A stretch of 58,936 nt of DNA from positions 1 through 58,936 of the forward strand of contig JABSSL010000025.1 in assembly GCA_013214355.1 (NCBI GenBank). The letters run 5' to 3'. The DNA comes from Saprospiraceae bacterium (GTDB taxonomy: Bacteria > Bacteroidota > Bacteroidia > Chitinophagales > Saprospiraceae). The translations under genes were made by a program, and so were the position numbers. Positions 1 to 8,999 of this stretch are shown here, piece after piece (position 1 is the first letter of the stretch; each line of letters starts with the position of its first letter). The notes under the pieces are model-generated. The model had not been told where the DNA came from, did not search any database, and saw only the letters and a list, made by a program, of their open reading frames with translations.

Positions 1-1546
1 CAATGATCTTTCCCGGATTCATGCGACTGTCCGGATCGAATAATTGCTTAACGCGCTTGAGCACCTGATACACTTCTTCCCCAAAGAACTCCGGCAGATA
101 ATAGCTTCGGACCAAACCATCCCCATGCTCCCCACTCCAGGACCCGCCGTACTCCTTCACCAGCTGGAAAGTCCCATCCGCAATATTCTTGAAACGCTGG
201 ATGTCTTCTGCTAAGCGTAGGTCTAAGATTGGTCGCACGTGAATTACGCCAACGCTAGCATGTGCATACATGGCCGCTTCCGTACCATTGGCCGCACAGA
301 GTTTTAAAACTCGATCTATGTATTCAGGCAAATGCTCGGTAGGTATGCCCGCATCTTCAATAAAAGCCAGTGGTTTTTTGTTTCCTTTAATGCCCAACAT
401 TAGCCCCAAACCTTTCTTGCGAATGACCCAAACATCCTCATAGGCGGGTCCTTCTGGGAAAAGCGGGTAGGCATAGCCCATATTCCGTCGCTGCAACTCT
501 GCCATCATTTGCCTTGGTCGTTCCAGCACCTCCTCAGGCGAATCTCCGTAGAATTCGACAATCTGTATCGCCGCCGGATCCCCTTCAATAAACTGGGCAT
601 GCCGTTGAGTGGTTAGGTTTTCTCGGCTGAGCCTCACCACGGTATCATCTAAGATCTCAATGGCTGAAGGTTGGAAAGGCAACATCACATTAACCGCTTC
701 AATCGCCTCCAGTACCTCCGCGAAATGTACTACACAAACGGATTTATGCTTCGGCAAAGGCTCCAGCTTAATCTTAGCCTCCAGGAAGGTGACCAATGTC
801 CCTTCACTACCGCACAATAATTTACTGAGATTCCAAAGCTCCTTCCCCGCAAACTCATCCAAATTGTAACCCTGAACCCTCCGCATAACCTTTGGAAAGG
901 CACATTGAATAGCCTCTTCATGATCGTCGATCATCTCAAACAATTCCCGATAGATCTCACTTTCACGCCCACCAGCAGCCCCTTTCTGGATGAAATCAGC
1001 CTTTTCCAGCGGTTGGGTATGCAAGAACGTTCCATCTTCCAATAAGGCCTTCAATTCTATAACATGATCTACCGTTTTACCGAAAACAATACTTTTGGTC
1101 CCAGAGGAGTTATTCCCGATCATCCCACCGACATTCGCCCGGCTGGAGGTGGCTGGGTCGGGAGCGAAGTGCAAGCCCAGTGGCTGAAGCTTGGCATTTA
1201 ATTCATCGCGAACCAAACCCGGCTGTACCCTGGCCCAACCTTCCTGCTCGTTCACTTCCAATAATTGATTCATGTACTTAGAGAAGTCTAGGATCATAGC
1301 CTCAGCCACTGTTTGGCCAGCCAAGCTCGTGCCACCTCCCCTAGGCAGGACAGCCACTTGATGATCCTTCGCAATTTGCAAGGCTGCGCGAACATCTTTT
1401 TCATGCTTCGGTAATACCACCGCAATGGGTCTAATCTGATAAACACTGGCATCAGTAGAATACAGGCCTAAACTGGTATCATCGGAAAGTACATCTCCAT
1501 GGATATGGAACTGTAGATCTTGTATAAATAACTGCTGATTGGACAT
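1..1546 (-). CDS. FAD-linked oxidase (GlcD/D-lactate dehydrogenase type), 3' end outside window
   Basis: Flavoprotein oxidoreductase expected to oxidise a 2-hydroxy acid such as D-lactate or glycolate. I read it directly by reverse translation. It starts at ATG 1546 and stays open to the window edge (about 515 codons). The FAD-binding type 4 signature PRGGGTSLAGQ lies at residues 68-78, and a second flavin-binding Gly-rich stretch (VGGMIGNNSSGT) is near residue 145. The last visible residues, FDPDSRMNPGKII, are the typical end of the FAD-oxidase C-terminal domain. Family members of this type often continue into a 4Fe-4S/CCG domain (YdiJ-like, about 1000 aa), which would lie to the left of the window and cannot be seen. 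It is divergent from the creatininase-family gene. The class is secure; the substrate is not. Confidence 0.9.
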   Translation of the reverse strand, partial: MSNQQLFIQDLQFHIHGDVLSDDTSLGLYSTDASVYQIRPIAVVLPKHEKDVRAALQIAKDHQVAVLPRGGGTSLAGQTVAEAMILDFSKYMNQLLEVNEQEGWARVQPGLVRDELNAKLQPLGLHFAPDPATSSRANVGGMIGNNSSGTKSIVFGKTVDHVIELKALLEDGTFLHTQPLEKADFIQKGAAGGRESEIYRELFEMIDDHEEAIQCAFPKVMRRVQGYNLDEFAGKELWNLSKLLCGSEGTLVTFLEAKIKLEPLPKHKSVCVVHFAEVLEAIEAVNVMLPFQPSAIEILDDTVVRLSRENLTTQRHAQFIEGDPAAIQIVEFYGDSPEEVLERPRQMMAELQRRNMGYAYPLFPEGPAYEDVWVIRKKGLGLMLGIKGNKKPLAFIEDAGIPTEHLPEYIDRVLKLCAANGTEAAMYAHASVGVIHVRPILDLRLAEDIQRFKNIADGTFQLVKEYGGSWSGEHGDGLVRSYYLPEFFGEEVYQVLKRVKQLFDPDSRMNPGKII

Positions 1547-1678
1547 CTGTAGTTGGTAGTTTCGTTTTGAATGATCAAGCTAAAAAAGAATTATGGCAAA
1601 AGCTTTTTAAAGCTGTCATTTTTTTTCGTTTTTTACTTCAGCTGAAAGCTTTCAAAGGATCACAAAACGAAAACACCA

Positions 1679-2443
1679 ATGATACGACCCTACGTATTAG
1701 CAGAGACAAATTGGAAAGATGTGGAACCCACAGATTACCAAATTGCCATCCTACCCTGGGGCGCCACCGAAGCCCACAATTATCATCTCCCCTACGCCAC
1801 GGATAATTATGAAGCTACAGCAGTGGCAGAGGAATCTGCCAGAAAAAGTTGGGAGACCGGTACCAAGGTAATTGTCCTGCCTACCATCCCATTCGGCATC
1901 AATACGGGGCAACTGGATGTAAAACTCTGCATGAATCTTAACCCGAGCACGCAATACGCCATCTTGAAGGATGTCGCCGATGTTTTGGTCCGTCATAAGG
2001 TGGGTAAACTGGTGATCCTCAATTCACATGGTGGAAATAACTTCAAGACGATGATCCGAGAACTAGCGATCGACTTTCCGGAGCTATACGTTTGCAGTAT
2101 CAATTGGTGGCAGGTGGGTAATAGCCATGATTTCTTTGTGGAACCAGGCGATCATGCAGGAGAGTTGGAGACCAGTGTGATCATGCATTTACATCCGGAT
2201 CTCGTTCTTCCGCTTTCCGAAGCTGGAGACGGAGCCGCCAAATCCTATAAACTCAATGGCTTCAAAGAAGGCTGGGTCACTAGCCAAAGGCATTGGACAA
2301 AAGTGACCGCAGATACTGGCGTGGGAGACCCTAAGCATTCCACCCCAGAAAAAGGAGCCGCCTTTCTCGATATGACTACCAGCAAGATCAGTGAATTCCT
2401 AAACGAGCTGGCTCCCCTGAGCATTGAGGCATTATACGAGTAA
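1679..2443 (+). CDS. Creatininase-family metallohydrolase
   Basis: A 254-residue member of the creatinine amidohydrolase family (creatininase, FAPy deformylase, MftE-like enzymes), which hydrolyse amide bonds with a dinuclear metal site. The metal-ligand motif GATEAHNYHLPYATD is visible at residues 28-42 (E31, H33, H36, D42). LNSHGGNN follows at 114-121 and DHAGELETS at 158-166, supplying the remaining ligand and catalytic residues. No signal peptide, so cytoplasmic. It stands alone between the divergent FAD oxidase and a nucleoside-type permease 154 bp downstream on the same strand. That neighbour hints at a purine/pyrimidine-like or heterocyclic amide substrate, but this is only inference. 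Confidence 0.88.
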   Translation: MIRPYVLAETNWKDVEPTDYQIAILPWGATEAHNYHLPYATDNYEATAVAEESARKSWETGTKVIVLPTIPFGINTGQLDVKLCMNLNPSTQYAILKDVADVLVRHKVGKLVILNSHGGNNFKTMIRELAIDFPELYVCSINWWQVGNSHDFFVEPGDHAGELETSVIMHLHPDLVLPLSEAGDGAAKSYKLNGFKEGWVTSQRHWTKVTADTGVGDPKHSTPEKGAAFLDMTTSKISEFLNELAPLSIEALYE

Positions 2444-2597
2444 GAGCAGGATTGCGCTTGTCGGTCTTTCAGGAAAAGTTTTTAAATTACGCTTGCTCTT
2501 CCAATACCGATCCCAAAGAATCAAGGCAGTAGCATATTTATAAACGAACATTGAGTCCAACAATGGTATAGACTCATATACAAACCAACTTAGCGAT

Positions 2598-3812
2598 ATG
2601 TCAACGAATATTAGGGTACAGCTTTCCATTATGATGTTCTTTCAGTTCTTTATTTGGGGCTGCTGGTACGTGACGATGGGTACGTATTTTGGAGAAATAG
2701 GATTTCAGGGATCTGACGTAGGGAACGCCTATAGCACGATTAGTTTAGGCGCTATTTTTGCCCCACTTTTCGTCGGGATGATTGCCGATCGCTTTTTTAA
2801 TGCAGAGAAGGTATTGGGAGGTTTGCACTTGATCGGAGCTGGCTTGCTATACTGGATTTCTACCATCACCACTCCGGGAGGCGTATATTGGGCCCTCCTG
2901 CTCTACTCCCTGTGCTACATGCCAACACTAGCCATCGCCAATGCCGTAGCCTTCAATCAGATGGATAACCCTGAAAAGCAATTTCCTGCTATTCGTGTGA
3001 TGGGTACTATTGCTTGGATTATTGCGGGCATTATGATTGGGACCATGAAAATTGAGCCCACAGCTATTCCCTTCAAGATTGCGGCAGGGTTCTCGGTGGT
3101 CATGGGCATTTATTGCTTTTTCCTTCCCGCTACTCCACCTAAAGCCAAAGGTAAAGATGTTTCAGTGGGTCAACTGCTTGGCTTTGATGCTTTGAAGCTC
3201 ATGAAAGATCGCTCCTTTGCTGTTCTGATCATCGGCTCATTATTGGTCTCTATTCCACTGTCTTTCTACTATAACTTCACCAATCCTTATTTCAACGAAT
3301 CGGGCATGGTCAATGCCGCCGGAAAGATGACGATGGGACAGATGTCGGAAATCATCTTTCTTCTCTTAATGCCTTTCTTTTTCAGAAAATTGGGGGTAAA
3401 GAAGATGATTTTGGTGGGAATTATGTGCTGGGTAGCTAGATACCTACTATTTGCTTACGGTAATAATGAGGAGCTGGTCTTTATGTTCTATGCAGGTATC
3501 ATTCTACACGGACTTTGCTACGACTTCTTCTTCGTTACTGGTCAAATTTATGTAGACAATGAAGCGCCCGAAGCGGTACGTTCCAGTGCCCAGGGCTTGA
3601 TCGCCTTGGTGACTTATGGTTTAGGTATGTACATTGGGTCTATTTACTCTGGCCAGGTGGTAGAGTCACATGAGATTCTCAATGATGCCGGTGAAATCAT
3701 TGGCCACAACTGGTGGAATATCTGGATGGTTCCTGCGGGTTTGGCAGGTGTGGTATTGATCTTATTTGCCATTTTCTTCCGCGAAAAGAAATCTGCTACG
3801 GCAGAAGCTTAA
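2598..3812 (+). CDS. MFS transporter, nucleoside:H+ symporter (NupG/XapB) family
   Basis: A 404-residue polytopic inner-membrane protein with about 12 hydrophobic segments. The N-terminus (QLSIMMFFQFFIWGCWYVT) and the glycine/acid loop MIADRFFNAEKVL after the second helices are typical of the NupG branch of the major facilitator superfamily, which imports nucleosides with protons. Many Bacteroidota homologues sit in sugar-utilisation loci, so the substrate could also be another polar metabolite. The length matches the family. The stop codon TAA overlaps the first bases of a foldback repeat at 3811-3993. Confidence 0.87.
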   Translation: MSTNIRVQLSIMMFFQFFIWGCWYVTMGTYFGEIGFQGSDVGNAYSTISLGAIFAPLFVGMIADRFFNAEKVLGGLHLIGAGLLYWISTITTPGGVYWALLLYSLCYMPTLAIANAVAFNQMDNPEKQFPAIRVMGTIAWIIAGIMIGTMKIEPTAIPFKIAAGFSVVMGIYCFFLPATPPKAKGKDVSVGQLLGFDALKLMKDRSFAVLIIGSLLVSIPLSFYYNFTNPYFNESGMVNAAGKMTMGQMSEIIFLLLMPFFFRKLGVKKMILVGIMCWVARYLLFAYGNNEELVFMFYAGIILHGLCYDFFFVTGQIYVDNEAPEAVRSSAQGLIALVTYGLGMYIGSIYSGQVVESHEILNDAGEIIGHNWWNIWMVPAGLAGVVLILFAIFFREKKSATAEA

Positions 3813-3993
3813 GTACTCGGACATGATTAGACAGCCCTTCATTTGGGATGAGTTTTGGGTTCAATCAAGGCGAAAAACCTACCTACAACAGGCAAGAGTA
3901 GGCGATGCCTCTGTATCGACGAGGCTTTTCAACGCTGTGTGAGTCCAAAAATCGCCCAAAGGGATATGTTCGTTTAATCTTGGCTGAGTACTT
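3811..3993. repeat. Foldback (inverted-repeat) element immediately after the permease gene
   Basis: A 183-bp segment with long imperfect inverted ends. The left end reads AAGTACTCGGACATGATTAG, and the right end read on the other strand begins AAGTACTCAGCCAAGATTAA. Similarity continues inward through TTTTGG and CTCA blocks. An internal hairpin GCCTC...GAGGC followed by TTTT lies near 3907-3935. The element starts inside the TAA stop of the permease gene. No protein-coding capacity is credible. It could act as a 3' RNA structure or be a small non-autonomous mobile element. Confidence 0.6.
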
Positions 3994-4004
3994 AACTATA
4001 CAAC

Positions 4005-4055
4005 AAGACCTCAGAATAGGTCGGATCACCGAGTCAATTCTGAGGTCTTTATCTT
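4005..4055 (+). terminator. Rho-independent terminator-like hairpin
   Basis: A perfect 13-bp inverted repeat, AAGACCTCAGAAT (4005-4017) and ATTCTGAGGTCTT (4037-4049), with a 19-nt loop, followed by TATCTTTTCC on the plus strand. It sits between the permease gene and the convergent cupin gene and could stop transcripts from the permease. The U-tract is short, so it may be a weak or two-sided terminator. Confidence 0.6.
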
Positions 4056-4073
4056 TTCCTCAAGCCCACACCC

Positions 4074-4115
4074 CAATTAAACATTCTTCATTAAAAATTC
4101 TCCATTAAAACTATT
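4074..4115. repeat. Short AT-rich heptamer repeat
   Basis: Six consecutive heptamers in one phase alternate between CATTAA-like and AATTCT-like units: CAATTAA, ACATTCT, TCATTAA, AAATTCT, CCATTAA, AACTATT. The array runs up to and over the stop codon of the cupin gene (4111-4113). It has the same 7-bp periodicity as the much longer GC-richer array at 35463-35588, although the unit sequence differs. Confidence 0.5.
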
Positions 4116-4512
4116 GTCTCATCGTATTCCAAGGTGGGCGATCAAATACATCTTCCACTTCATACCCATCTTCTCCTACAGCCGGGCTCAGAATGGCAAT
4201 GATCCGAGCATCCTGATCAGAAGCATTAAAGGAAGCATGTACCACACCGGCGGGAATGAAGCAGCTATCCCCGGGTTTCATCATCCGTTTTTCGCCTTCG
4301 ATCCATTGCTCCAAAACCCCTTCTACCACATAGATGACCTCCTCCTGGTTGGGATGGTGATGAAAGCTATGTTGTTTTCCAGGTTCAAATACGGCGTCAA
4401 TGACCATTAGATTTTTAGCAGCAGTTTGCTGAGGGCCGGAGAGAGTGGCTGTTCTACCAATTGGGGCTTCTTCCCAATTTTCCTCCGAGTGGAGTATGAA
4501 TTTCCCTTTCAT
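4111..4512 (-). CDS. Single-domain cupin protein
   Basis: A 133-residue one-barrel cupin. The metal-binding motif 1 is HHHPNQEE at residues 51-58 with YVVEG following. Motif 2 is PAGVVH at 87-92, so His51/53, Glu57/58 and His92 could bind a metal. No signal peptide. Proteins of this size are either small dioxygenases/isomerases or ligand-binding proteins, and sequence alone does not say which. It is monocistronic, convergent with the permease gene, and has its own upstream gap of 365 bp. Confidence 0.85.
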   Translation of the reverse strand: MKGKFILHSEENWEEAPIGRTATLSGPQQTAAKNLMVIDAVFEPGKQHSFHHHPNQEEVIYVVEGVLEQWIEGEKRMMKPGDSCFIPAGVVHASFNASDQDARIIAILSPAVGEDGYEVEDVFDRPPWNTMRQ

Positions 4513-4745
4513 TTTGTTTAAAGTTTTAGGTGCCTAGAAATACTAGGATAGGTTCTAGAAGTCCGAGGACCTCATCGTTTTTTTTTGAAGACTAGAGCTC
4601 AAAATAAGAAAATCCAGCCCACAACAGAAAATGGATTCCATTGTTATATCCTGAAATCAGTTCTTGCTTTTGCTGCGAGTTCGGTATATTTCGAAATAAG
4701 AGTATTTTAAATTTTAATAGTTGAGACGAAAATGATTTATTTTTT
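4513..4745. other. Intergenic stretch between divergent cupin and acylase genes
   Basis: No open frame with coding character is seen. One weak Bacteroidota-type promoter match for the plus strand occurs: TTG at 4664-4666 and TATATTTCG at 4685-4693 with an 18-bp spacer. It would place the dispersed element at 4746-4860 inside the 5' untranslated region of the acylase gene. I do not consider it proven. Confidence 0.3.
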
Positions 4746-4860
4746 GCTTAAACGAGCCGTAGGTTCTGGCTGATTGCAGCGCTATCAAGCCTGATTCTAC
4801 AACGAAGTAGAAGCAATAAAGGAACATTTGCAGACCAATTATTGAAGTTTAACATACTCT
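4746..4860 (-). repeat. Dispersed foldback element, copy C (reverse orientation)
   Basis: Read on the minus strand from 4860, it begins AGAGTATGTTAAACTTCAAT and continues AATTGGTCTGCAAATG. This aligns over about 57 bp with the copy starting at 58171 and shares its outer end with the copy at 8814. The left boundary is uncertain; GCTTAAAC at 4746-4753 resembles the inverted end. It contains an internal hairpin TTCTAC-AACGAA-GTAGAA (4795-4812). It ends 18 bp before the acylase start codon. Confidence 0.6.
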
Positions 4861-4877
4861 ATAGCCAACAATAAATC

Positions 4878-6950
4878 ATGATGCTCAGAATCTGCCTTTC
4901 TTTAGTAATCAGCGCCTTGTACTTTCCACTTGCCGCGCAAATCAATCCTGACAACATACAAATAGCTCGAGACGAGTGGGGCGTACCCCATATTTTTGCT
5001 AAAACCGATGCTGAGGTGGCCTATGGTTTTGCTTGGGCTACCGCGGAGGATGACTTTAAAACCATGCAACAGCAACTGCTTCCGATTAAAGGTTTAGCAG
5101 GGCTGGTAAATGGTCGTAGTGGTGCGATTTTTGACGTCGGGGTCCATATACTCAACCCGCATGATATTGTGGAGGAAAAGTACGAAACAGACGTAAGTCC
5201 GGAATTCAAGAAGATCTTGGAAGCTTATGCAGCTGGGGTGAATAGCTATGCCGCTTCTCATAAAAAAGAGATTTTACACAGAAAGCTTTTCCCTGTCACT
5301 CCACAGGATTTATTGAAATCTTACGTGGTAGGAATGGCTCTACTCTCTGGAGTGGATAATTCGTTGAACAGATTATTGAGCGGAAAGGTAGCAGCTTTGC
5401 CCCCCAATGAATCAAGGGGTTCAAATGCCTTTGCGGTAAGTAGCAAACGCACAGCGGACGGTCAAACCTATCTTGGCATTAATTCACACCAACCCCTGGA
5501 GGGCTTAAATTCTTGGTATGAAGCACACCTTTGTAGTGAGGAAGGCTGGAATATTATAGGCGCTACTTTTGCAGGGGGCGTTTCCATTTTCACCGGCACC
5601 AATGAACATCTGGGCTGGGCTCACACTGTTAATAAGCCAGATTTTGCCGATATCTTTCAGCTCGAAATGCACCCAACCAACAAAGAATGGTATCGGTACG
5701 ATGATAAATGGGAGCAGCTAGAGACCTATGATACCAAAGCTAGGATCAAACTGATGGGCTTCTTCAAGGTGGGTAAAAAGCAGAAGTTTTTCAAGAGTAA
5801 ATTTGGGGTAACCGTCGAAACACCCAACGGCTTCTTTGCGCTGCGTTTTCCCGCTAACCAGACGGTCCAAGCAGCCGAGCAGTGGTATATGATGAATAAA
5901 GCTACGAACTTCCAGGAATGGAAAAAGGCACTGGATATGCAAGGCATCATCTGTACCAATATCGTCTATGCCGATATGGAAGATCACATCTACTACGTAA
6001 GTAATGGTAAGTTTCCGGTCCGCAATAGACAATACAATTGGAGTGGTGTGGTCCCCGGTAACTCATCTTCTACCCTTTGGGATACGTATTATCCAGTGGA
6101 TAGCTTGGCTCAAGTACTCGATCCACCTTCCGGCTTTGTCTACAATTGTAATCATACCCCTTTCTTAAGTAGTAGTGCAGACGACAACCCGGCGGTAAGC
6201 AGTGTTCCGGCCTCGATGGGCTATGAGCCTCCACAATTCGAAACCAATAGAGCCGTTCGTATGCTACACCTGTTCGAAGAGGACAAGTCGATTGACTACG
6301 AAGAATTCAAGGTCATTAAGTTTGATCGCCAGTATCACAAACCGATGCGATCCGCGCCAAAACTCGAACCTATCTTTTCCTTGGACGAAAGCAAATTTCC
6401 GCAAATTGCGGGTTCGATACAGCTGCTCAAAAGTTGGGATCGCGTGGCATCGGAAGATAGCGAGGCCGCTTCCATTTTCATCCTAGCACTATATGATATT
6501 CTACGCAAGATAAAGAGTCGTAAGAGCTTAGTCAGTGGGGACGAATTGACTGAGGCTAGTTTGGCTGCTTCTGTTCAAAGTGCACAAGATCATTTGCAGG
6601 AAAACTTTGGTAAGGTAAAAGTGCCGCTTGGACAGGTACAACGACATAGCAGAGGAGACGTAAGTTTAGCCTACGGAGGTGGGCCTGATGTCTTGGCAGC
6701 AGTGGGAAGTCGAATGCAAAAAGATGGTCGTCTGCGCCCCATCGCAGGTGATTCCTATATCCAGATGGTTCGATTTACCCCAGATGGACCGGTACTAGAA
6801 TCTATCAATGCTTACGGAGCCAGCGCCAAGCCAGGCAGTCCACATTATACCGATCAAATGGAATTGTTTACGCAGCAGAAATTGAAGCCGATGACTTTGG
6901 ACAAAGAGGAGGTGCTGAAGAATGCCAAGCGCGTGTACGCCCCAAAATAA
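4878..6950 (+). CDS. Penicillin acylase-family Ntn-hydrolase (secreted, possible acyl-homoserine-lactone acylase)
   Basis: A 690-residue N-terminal-nucleophile amidase. A signal peptide (residues 1-20, ending PLAAQ) sends it to the periplasm. The family is made as a proenzyme that cleaves itself into alpha and beta chains. The new beta-chain N-terminus would be Ser182 in RGSNAFA, with the expected following Asn183 and the INSHQPLEG motif near 201-209. Family members remove acyl chains from beta-lactams, N-acyl homoserine lactones (PvdQ/QuiP) or other amides. This sequence resembles the AHL-acylase branch more than classical penicillin G acylases in length, but the substrate is unproven. It is followed after 42 bp by another secreted hydrolase. 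Confidence 0.88.
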   Translation: MMLRICLSLVISALYFPLAAQINPDNIQIARDEWGVPHIFAKTDAEVAYGFAWATAEDDFKTMQQQLLPIKGLAGLVNGRSGAIFDVGVHILNPHDIVEEKYETDVSPEFKKILEAYAAGVNSYAASHKKEILHRKLFPVTPQDLLKSYVVGMALLSGVDNSLNRLLSGKVAALPPNESRGSNAFAVSSKRTADGQTYLGINSHQPLEGLNSWYEAHLCSEEGWNIIGATFAGGVSIFTGTNEHLGWAHTVNKPDFADIFQLEMHPTNKEWYRYDDKWEQLETYDTKARIKLMGFFKVGKKQKFFKSKFGVTVETPNGFFALRFPANQTVQAAEQWYMMNKATNFQEWKKALDMQGIICTNIVYADMEDHIYYVSNGKFPVRNRQYNWSGVVPGNSSSTLWDTYYPVDSLAQVLDPPSGFVYNCNHTPFLSSSADDNPAVSSVPASMGYEPPQFETNRAVRMLHLFEEDKSIDYEEFKVIKFDRQYHKPMRSAPKLEPIFSLDESKFPQIAGSIQLLKSWDRVASEDSEAASIFILALYDILRKIKSRKSLVSGDELTEASLAASVQSAQDHLQENFGKVKVPLGQVQRHSRGDVSLAYGGGPDVLAAVGSRMQKDGRLRPIAGDSYIQMVRFTPDGPVLESINAYGASAKPGSPHYTDQMELFTQQKLKPMTLDKEEVLKNAKRVYAPK

Positions 6951-6992
6951 ACTTCCGATGGTATCTTGACGTAACTTGTCTTTACACACAAC

Positions 6993-8804
6993 ATGAAAAA
7001 CCGACAATTCCTTCGCTGTTTATCCTTAAGTTTTTATGGCTTACTTTTAGCCGTATTCCTGCAGGCTCAAGCATCTGAGCCTATCATTTTCGATTTTGAT
7101 CAAGGATTAAAAAGGGGTAAGCAGGAATTCTCCGGGAATGGTTTCTCATTCACAACGGGTATTGATGGGAAAGCTATGCGACTTGGAGGTAATGGAGAAT
7201 ATCCGCAGTTGAAGCTGGATGGGTTGTCCCTCGATGGGAATCATGACTTTTCCATCCAATGTTGGGTACAAACTACCTCCACCAAACCCATGGTGTTCCT
7301 GGCCCAAAAAGATTTTACCAACAAAGGTATTCTCGCTCAGATGAATCCAGGTTGGGTATTGTACAGCTCCGGTGGAACCCTAGCTTGGAGCATTGGGTCT
7401 GGAAGTCGAAGAATCAATTATGAAAGAGATAATGGGGATAAACTGCCAATCAGTGATGGGCAATGGCATCAACTGACGCTGACCTACAATGCGGCTTTTG
7501 CCGAATTTCGAATCTACTTCGATGGTCAGAATATAGCCCTTTATAAGGTAGGCTTTGATTTTAGCAATAAGCACTCTCTTTCCGTCGGCACAACTCGGCC
7601 AGACCCCGACGATGGTCAGCAGTTTTCTCCTAAGGTTGAAGAAGGAAAACGGCAATTGCAAATACTTGTTGATCGCTTTAATGAATTGGGCGTTGGAACG
7701 CTAAAGGTGGATGAGTTCATTGACTTGATCGTTGAGCCAGAGGACCTAGCGGCAAGAAAGGCCAAAAAAGGAAACAAACCTGGACAACTTGACCAAGATA
7801 GACTTTCAGCTGTATTGGAACACAGAAAGGAGTTAGTATCTAATCCTTATACAGTCTATCAGAACCGGGCGCTGACGAATCTAAAGCCGGTAAGCAAGCT
7901 ATATGCAATCAAAGGAGATCGGGTAGTCCTCAATGAGGCTATGGCGGCCTCATTTACGGCCAAGGAAAAGTTATTTCCTGCGGATTTTGCGATGGACCAA
8001 TTAACGATCTGGAAAGAAACGCTTAGCTCCAGAACAGTACTGGATAGTTATCGGCAATTCCAGTCGACAAAAGCACCAAAACTGAAAAAGAAAGTAAAGC
8101 ATCTTACCGTCGGTGTTTGGAATATTTGGCATGGGGGGATTCATTGGACCGAAGAGAAGGATGGATGGGATTCCCGACGAAGGATTGTGGAAATACTGAA
8201 GGAAAGAAAAGTAGATGTAGTCTTGATGCAAGAGACCTACTCTTCCGGAGATTTCATTGCAGCCGAATTGGGCTATTACTATGCCACTACTTCGGATTGG
8301 GATTACCGTTTTCAAGGAAGTAACATTTCCGTTATTAGTCGCTACCCCATTGAAGAAATACAGGTGAATGGGGAAACCGAATTTAATAATGTTGCCGTGA
8401 AGTTGGCTATTAGTAAAACACAGAAAGCTTGGGCCATGTCCAATTGGTACGGGATGCAGCAGTTTCAAACGGTTTACGACTTTCATGCAGACCGTTTTAA
8501 TACGGCAGCGGAAGTACCGGTCTTTTTTGGAGGGGACTTTAATGCGGTGCCCCATACCGATGGTGGAGATAGTCCTGCTTCAAGAAAACTCCTTGAAGCA
8601 GGATTTACAGATGCCTTTCGAAGTTTGAACCCTGATCCCAAAAGACAGCCTGGTTTGACGCATCGAAGTGGAGCAAGAATTGATCAACTCTATTACCAGG
8701 GAAACAAGATCAAGAACCTAAGCACTGAGGTTGTTTCGACTTGGCCTACTGGTTTTCCCTCCGATCACTATCTGATCGTTTCAAAATTTCGATTAAAAAG
8801 GTAG
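6993..8804 (+). CDS. Secreted LamG-like domain fused to endonuclease/exonuclease/phosphatase domain
   Basis: A 603-residue exported protein. The signal peptide is about residues 1-27 (ending LQAQAS). Residues about 30-210 form a concanavalin-like LamG_3 domain (phrases FSIQCWVQT, DGQWHQLTLTYN, FRIYFDG). Residues about 365-603 are an EEP-fold metal hydrolase, showing the Asn in VGVWNIWHGG, the metal-binding Glu in LMQETY, GGDFNA, and the catalytic Asp-His in SDHYLI. The usual internal His strand (NTHL-like) is not recognisable; SNWYGM lies at that position. It could be an extracellular nuclease, phosphodiesterase or sphingomyelinase-like enzyme. It follows the acylase gene closely and may be cotranscribed with it. 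Confidence 0.85.
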   Translation: MKNRQFLRCLSLSFYGLLLAVFLQAQASEPIIFDFDQGLKRGKQEFSGNGFSFTTGIDGKAMRLGGNGEYPQLKLDGLSLDGNHDFSIQCWVQTTSTKPMVFLAQKDFTNKGILAQMNPGWVLYSSGGTLAWSIGSGSRRINYERDNGDKLPISDGQWHQLTLTYNAAFAEFRIYFDGQNIALYKVGFDFSNKHSLSVGTTRPDPDDGQQFSPKVEEGKRQLQILVDRFNELGVGTLKVDEFIDLIVEPEDLAARKAKKGNKPGQLDQDRLSAVLEHRKELVSNPYTVYQNRALTNLKPVSKLYAIKGDRVVLNEAMAASFTAKEKLFPADFAMDQLTIWKETLSSRTVLDSYRQFQSTKAPKLKKKVKHLTVGVWNIWHGGIHWTEEKDGWDSRRRIVEILKERKVDVVLMQETYSSGDFIAAELGYYYATTSDWDYRFQGSNISVISRYPIEEIQVNGETEFNNVAVKLAISKTQKAWAMSNWYGMQQFQTVYDFHADRFNTAAEVPVFFGGDFNAVPHTDGGDSPASRKLLEAGFTDAFRSLNPDPKRQPGLTHRSGARIDQLYYQGNKIKNLSTEVVSTWPTGFPSDHYLIVSKFRLKR

Positions 8805-8813
8805 TCGAATTTC

Positions 8814-8996
8814 AGAGTATGTTTAAATTTCCATCAATCGGCTACGGTCGGCAAATTTTCTCCTGTGTTTCGTTAAAAATCCTCGCCGTACCTTCCAGGT
8901 ATGCCTTTGTTTTTTGCCTCACTCAGAACAAAATTTGCTCGCCCTCGCCCGTCTGGCCGCCGGACAGGCACAATCCTGGATTTTTAAACATGCTCT
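8814..8996 (+). repeat. Dispersed foldback element, copy A
   Basis: A 183-bp segment with terminal inverted repeats AGAGTATGTTTAAA (8814-8827) and TTTAAACATGCTCT (8983-8996), 13 of 14 matching. A second nested inverted pair, GCAAATTTT/AAAATTTGC, lies inside, with a small hairpin GTACC-TTCCA-GGTAT in the centre. The left end continues TTTCCATCAATCGG, which matches the copy at 58171. It fills the gap between two convergent genes. Confidence 0.6.
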
Positions 8997-8999
8997 CAA

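Noticed and set aside
3905-4108. A 67-codon open frame after the permease gene
   Set aside because: It is the sequence of the foldback element and terminator read as protein.
8001-8555. Long minus-strand open frame opposite the LamG-nuclease gene
   Set aside because: Lies wholly inside a gene with full catalytic motifs on the other strand. Its protein has no recognisable features.
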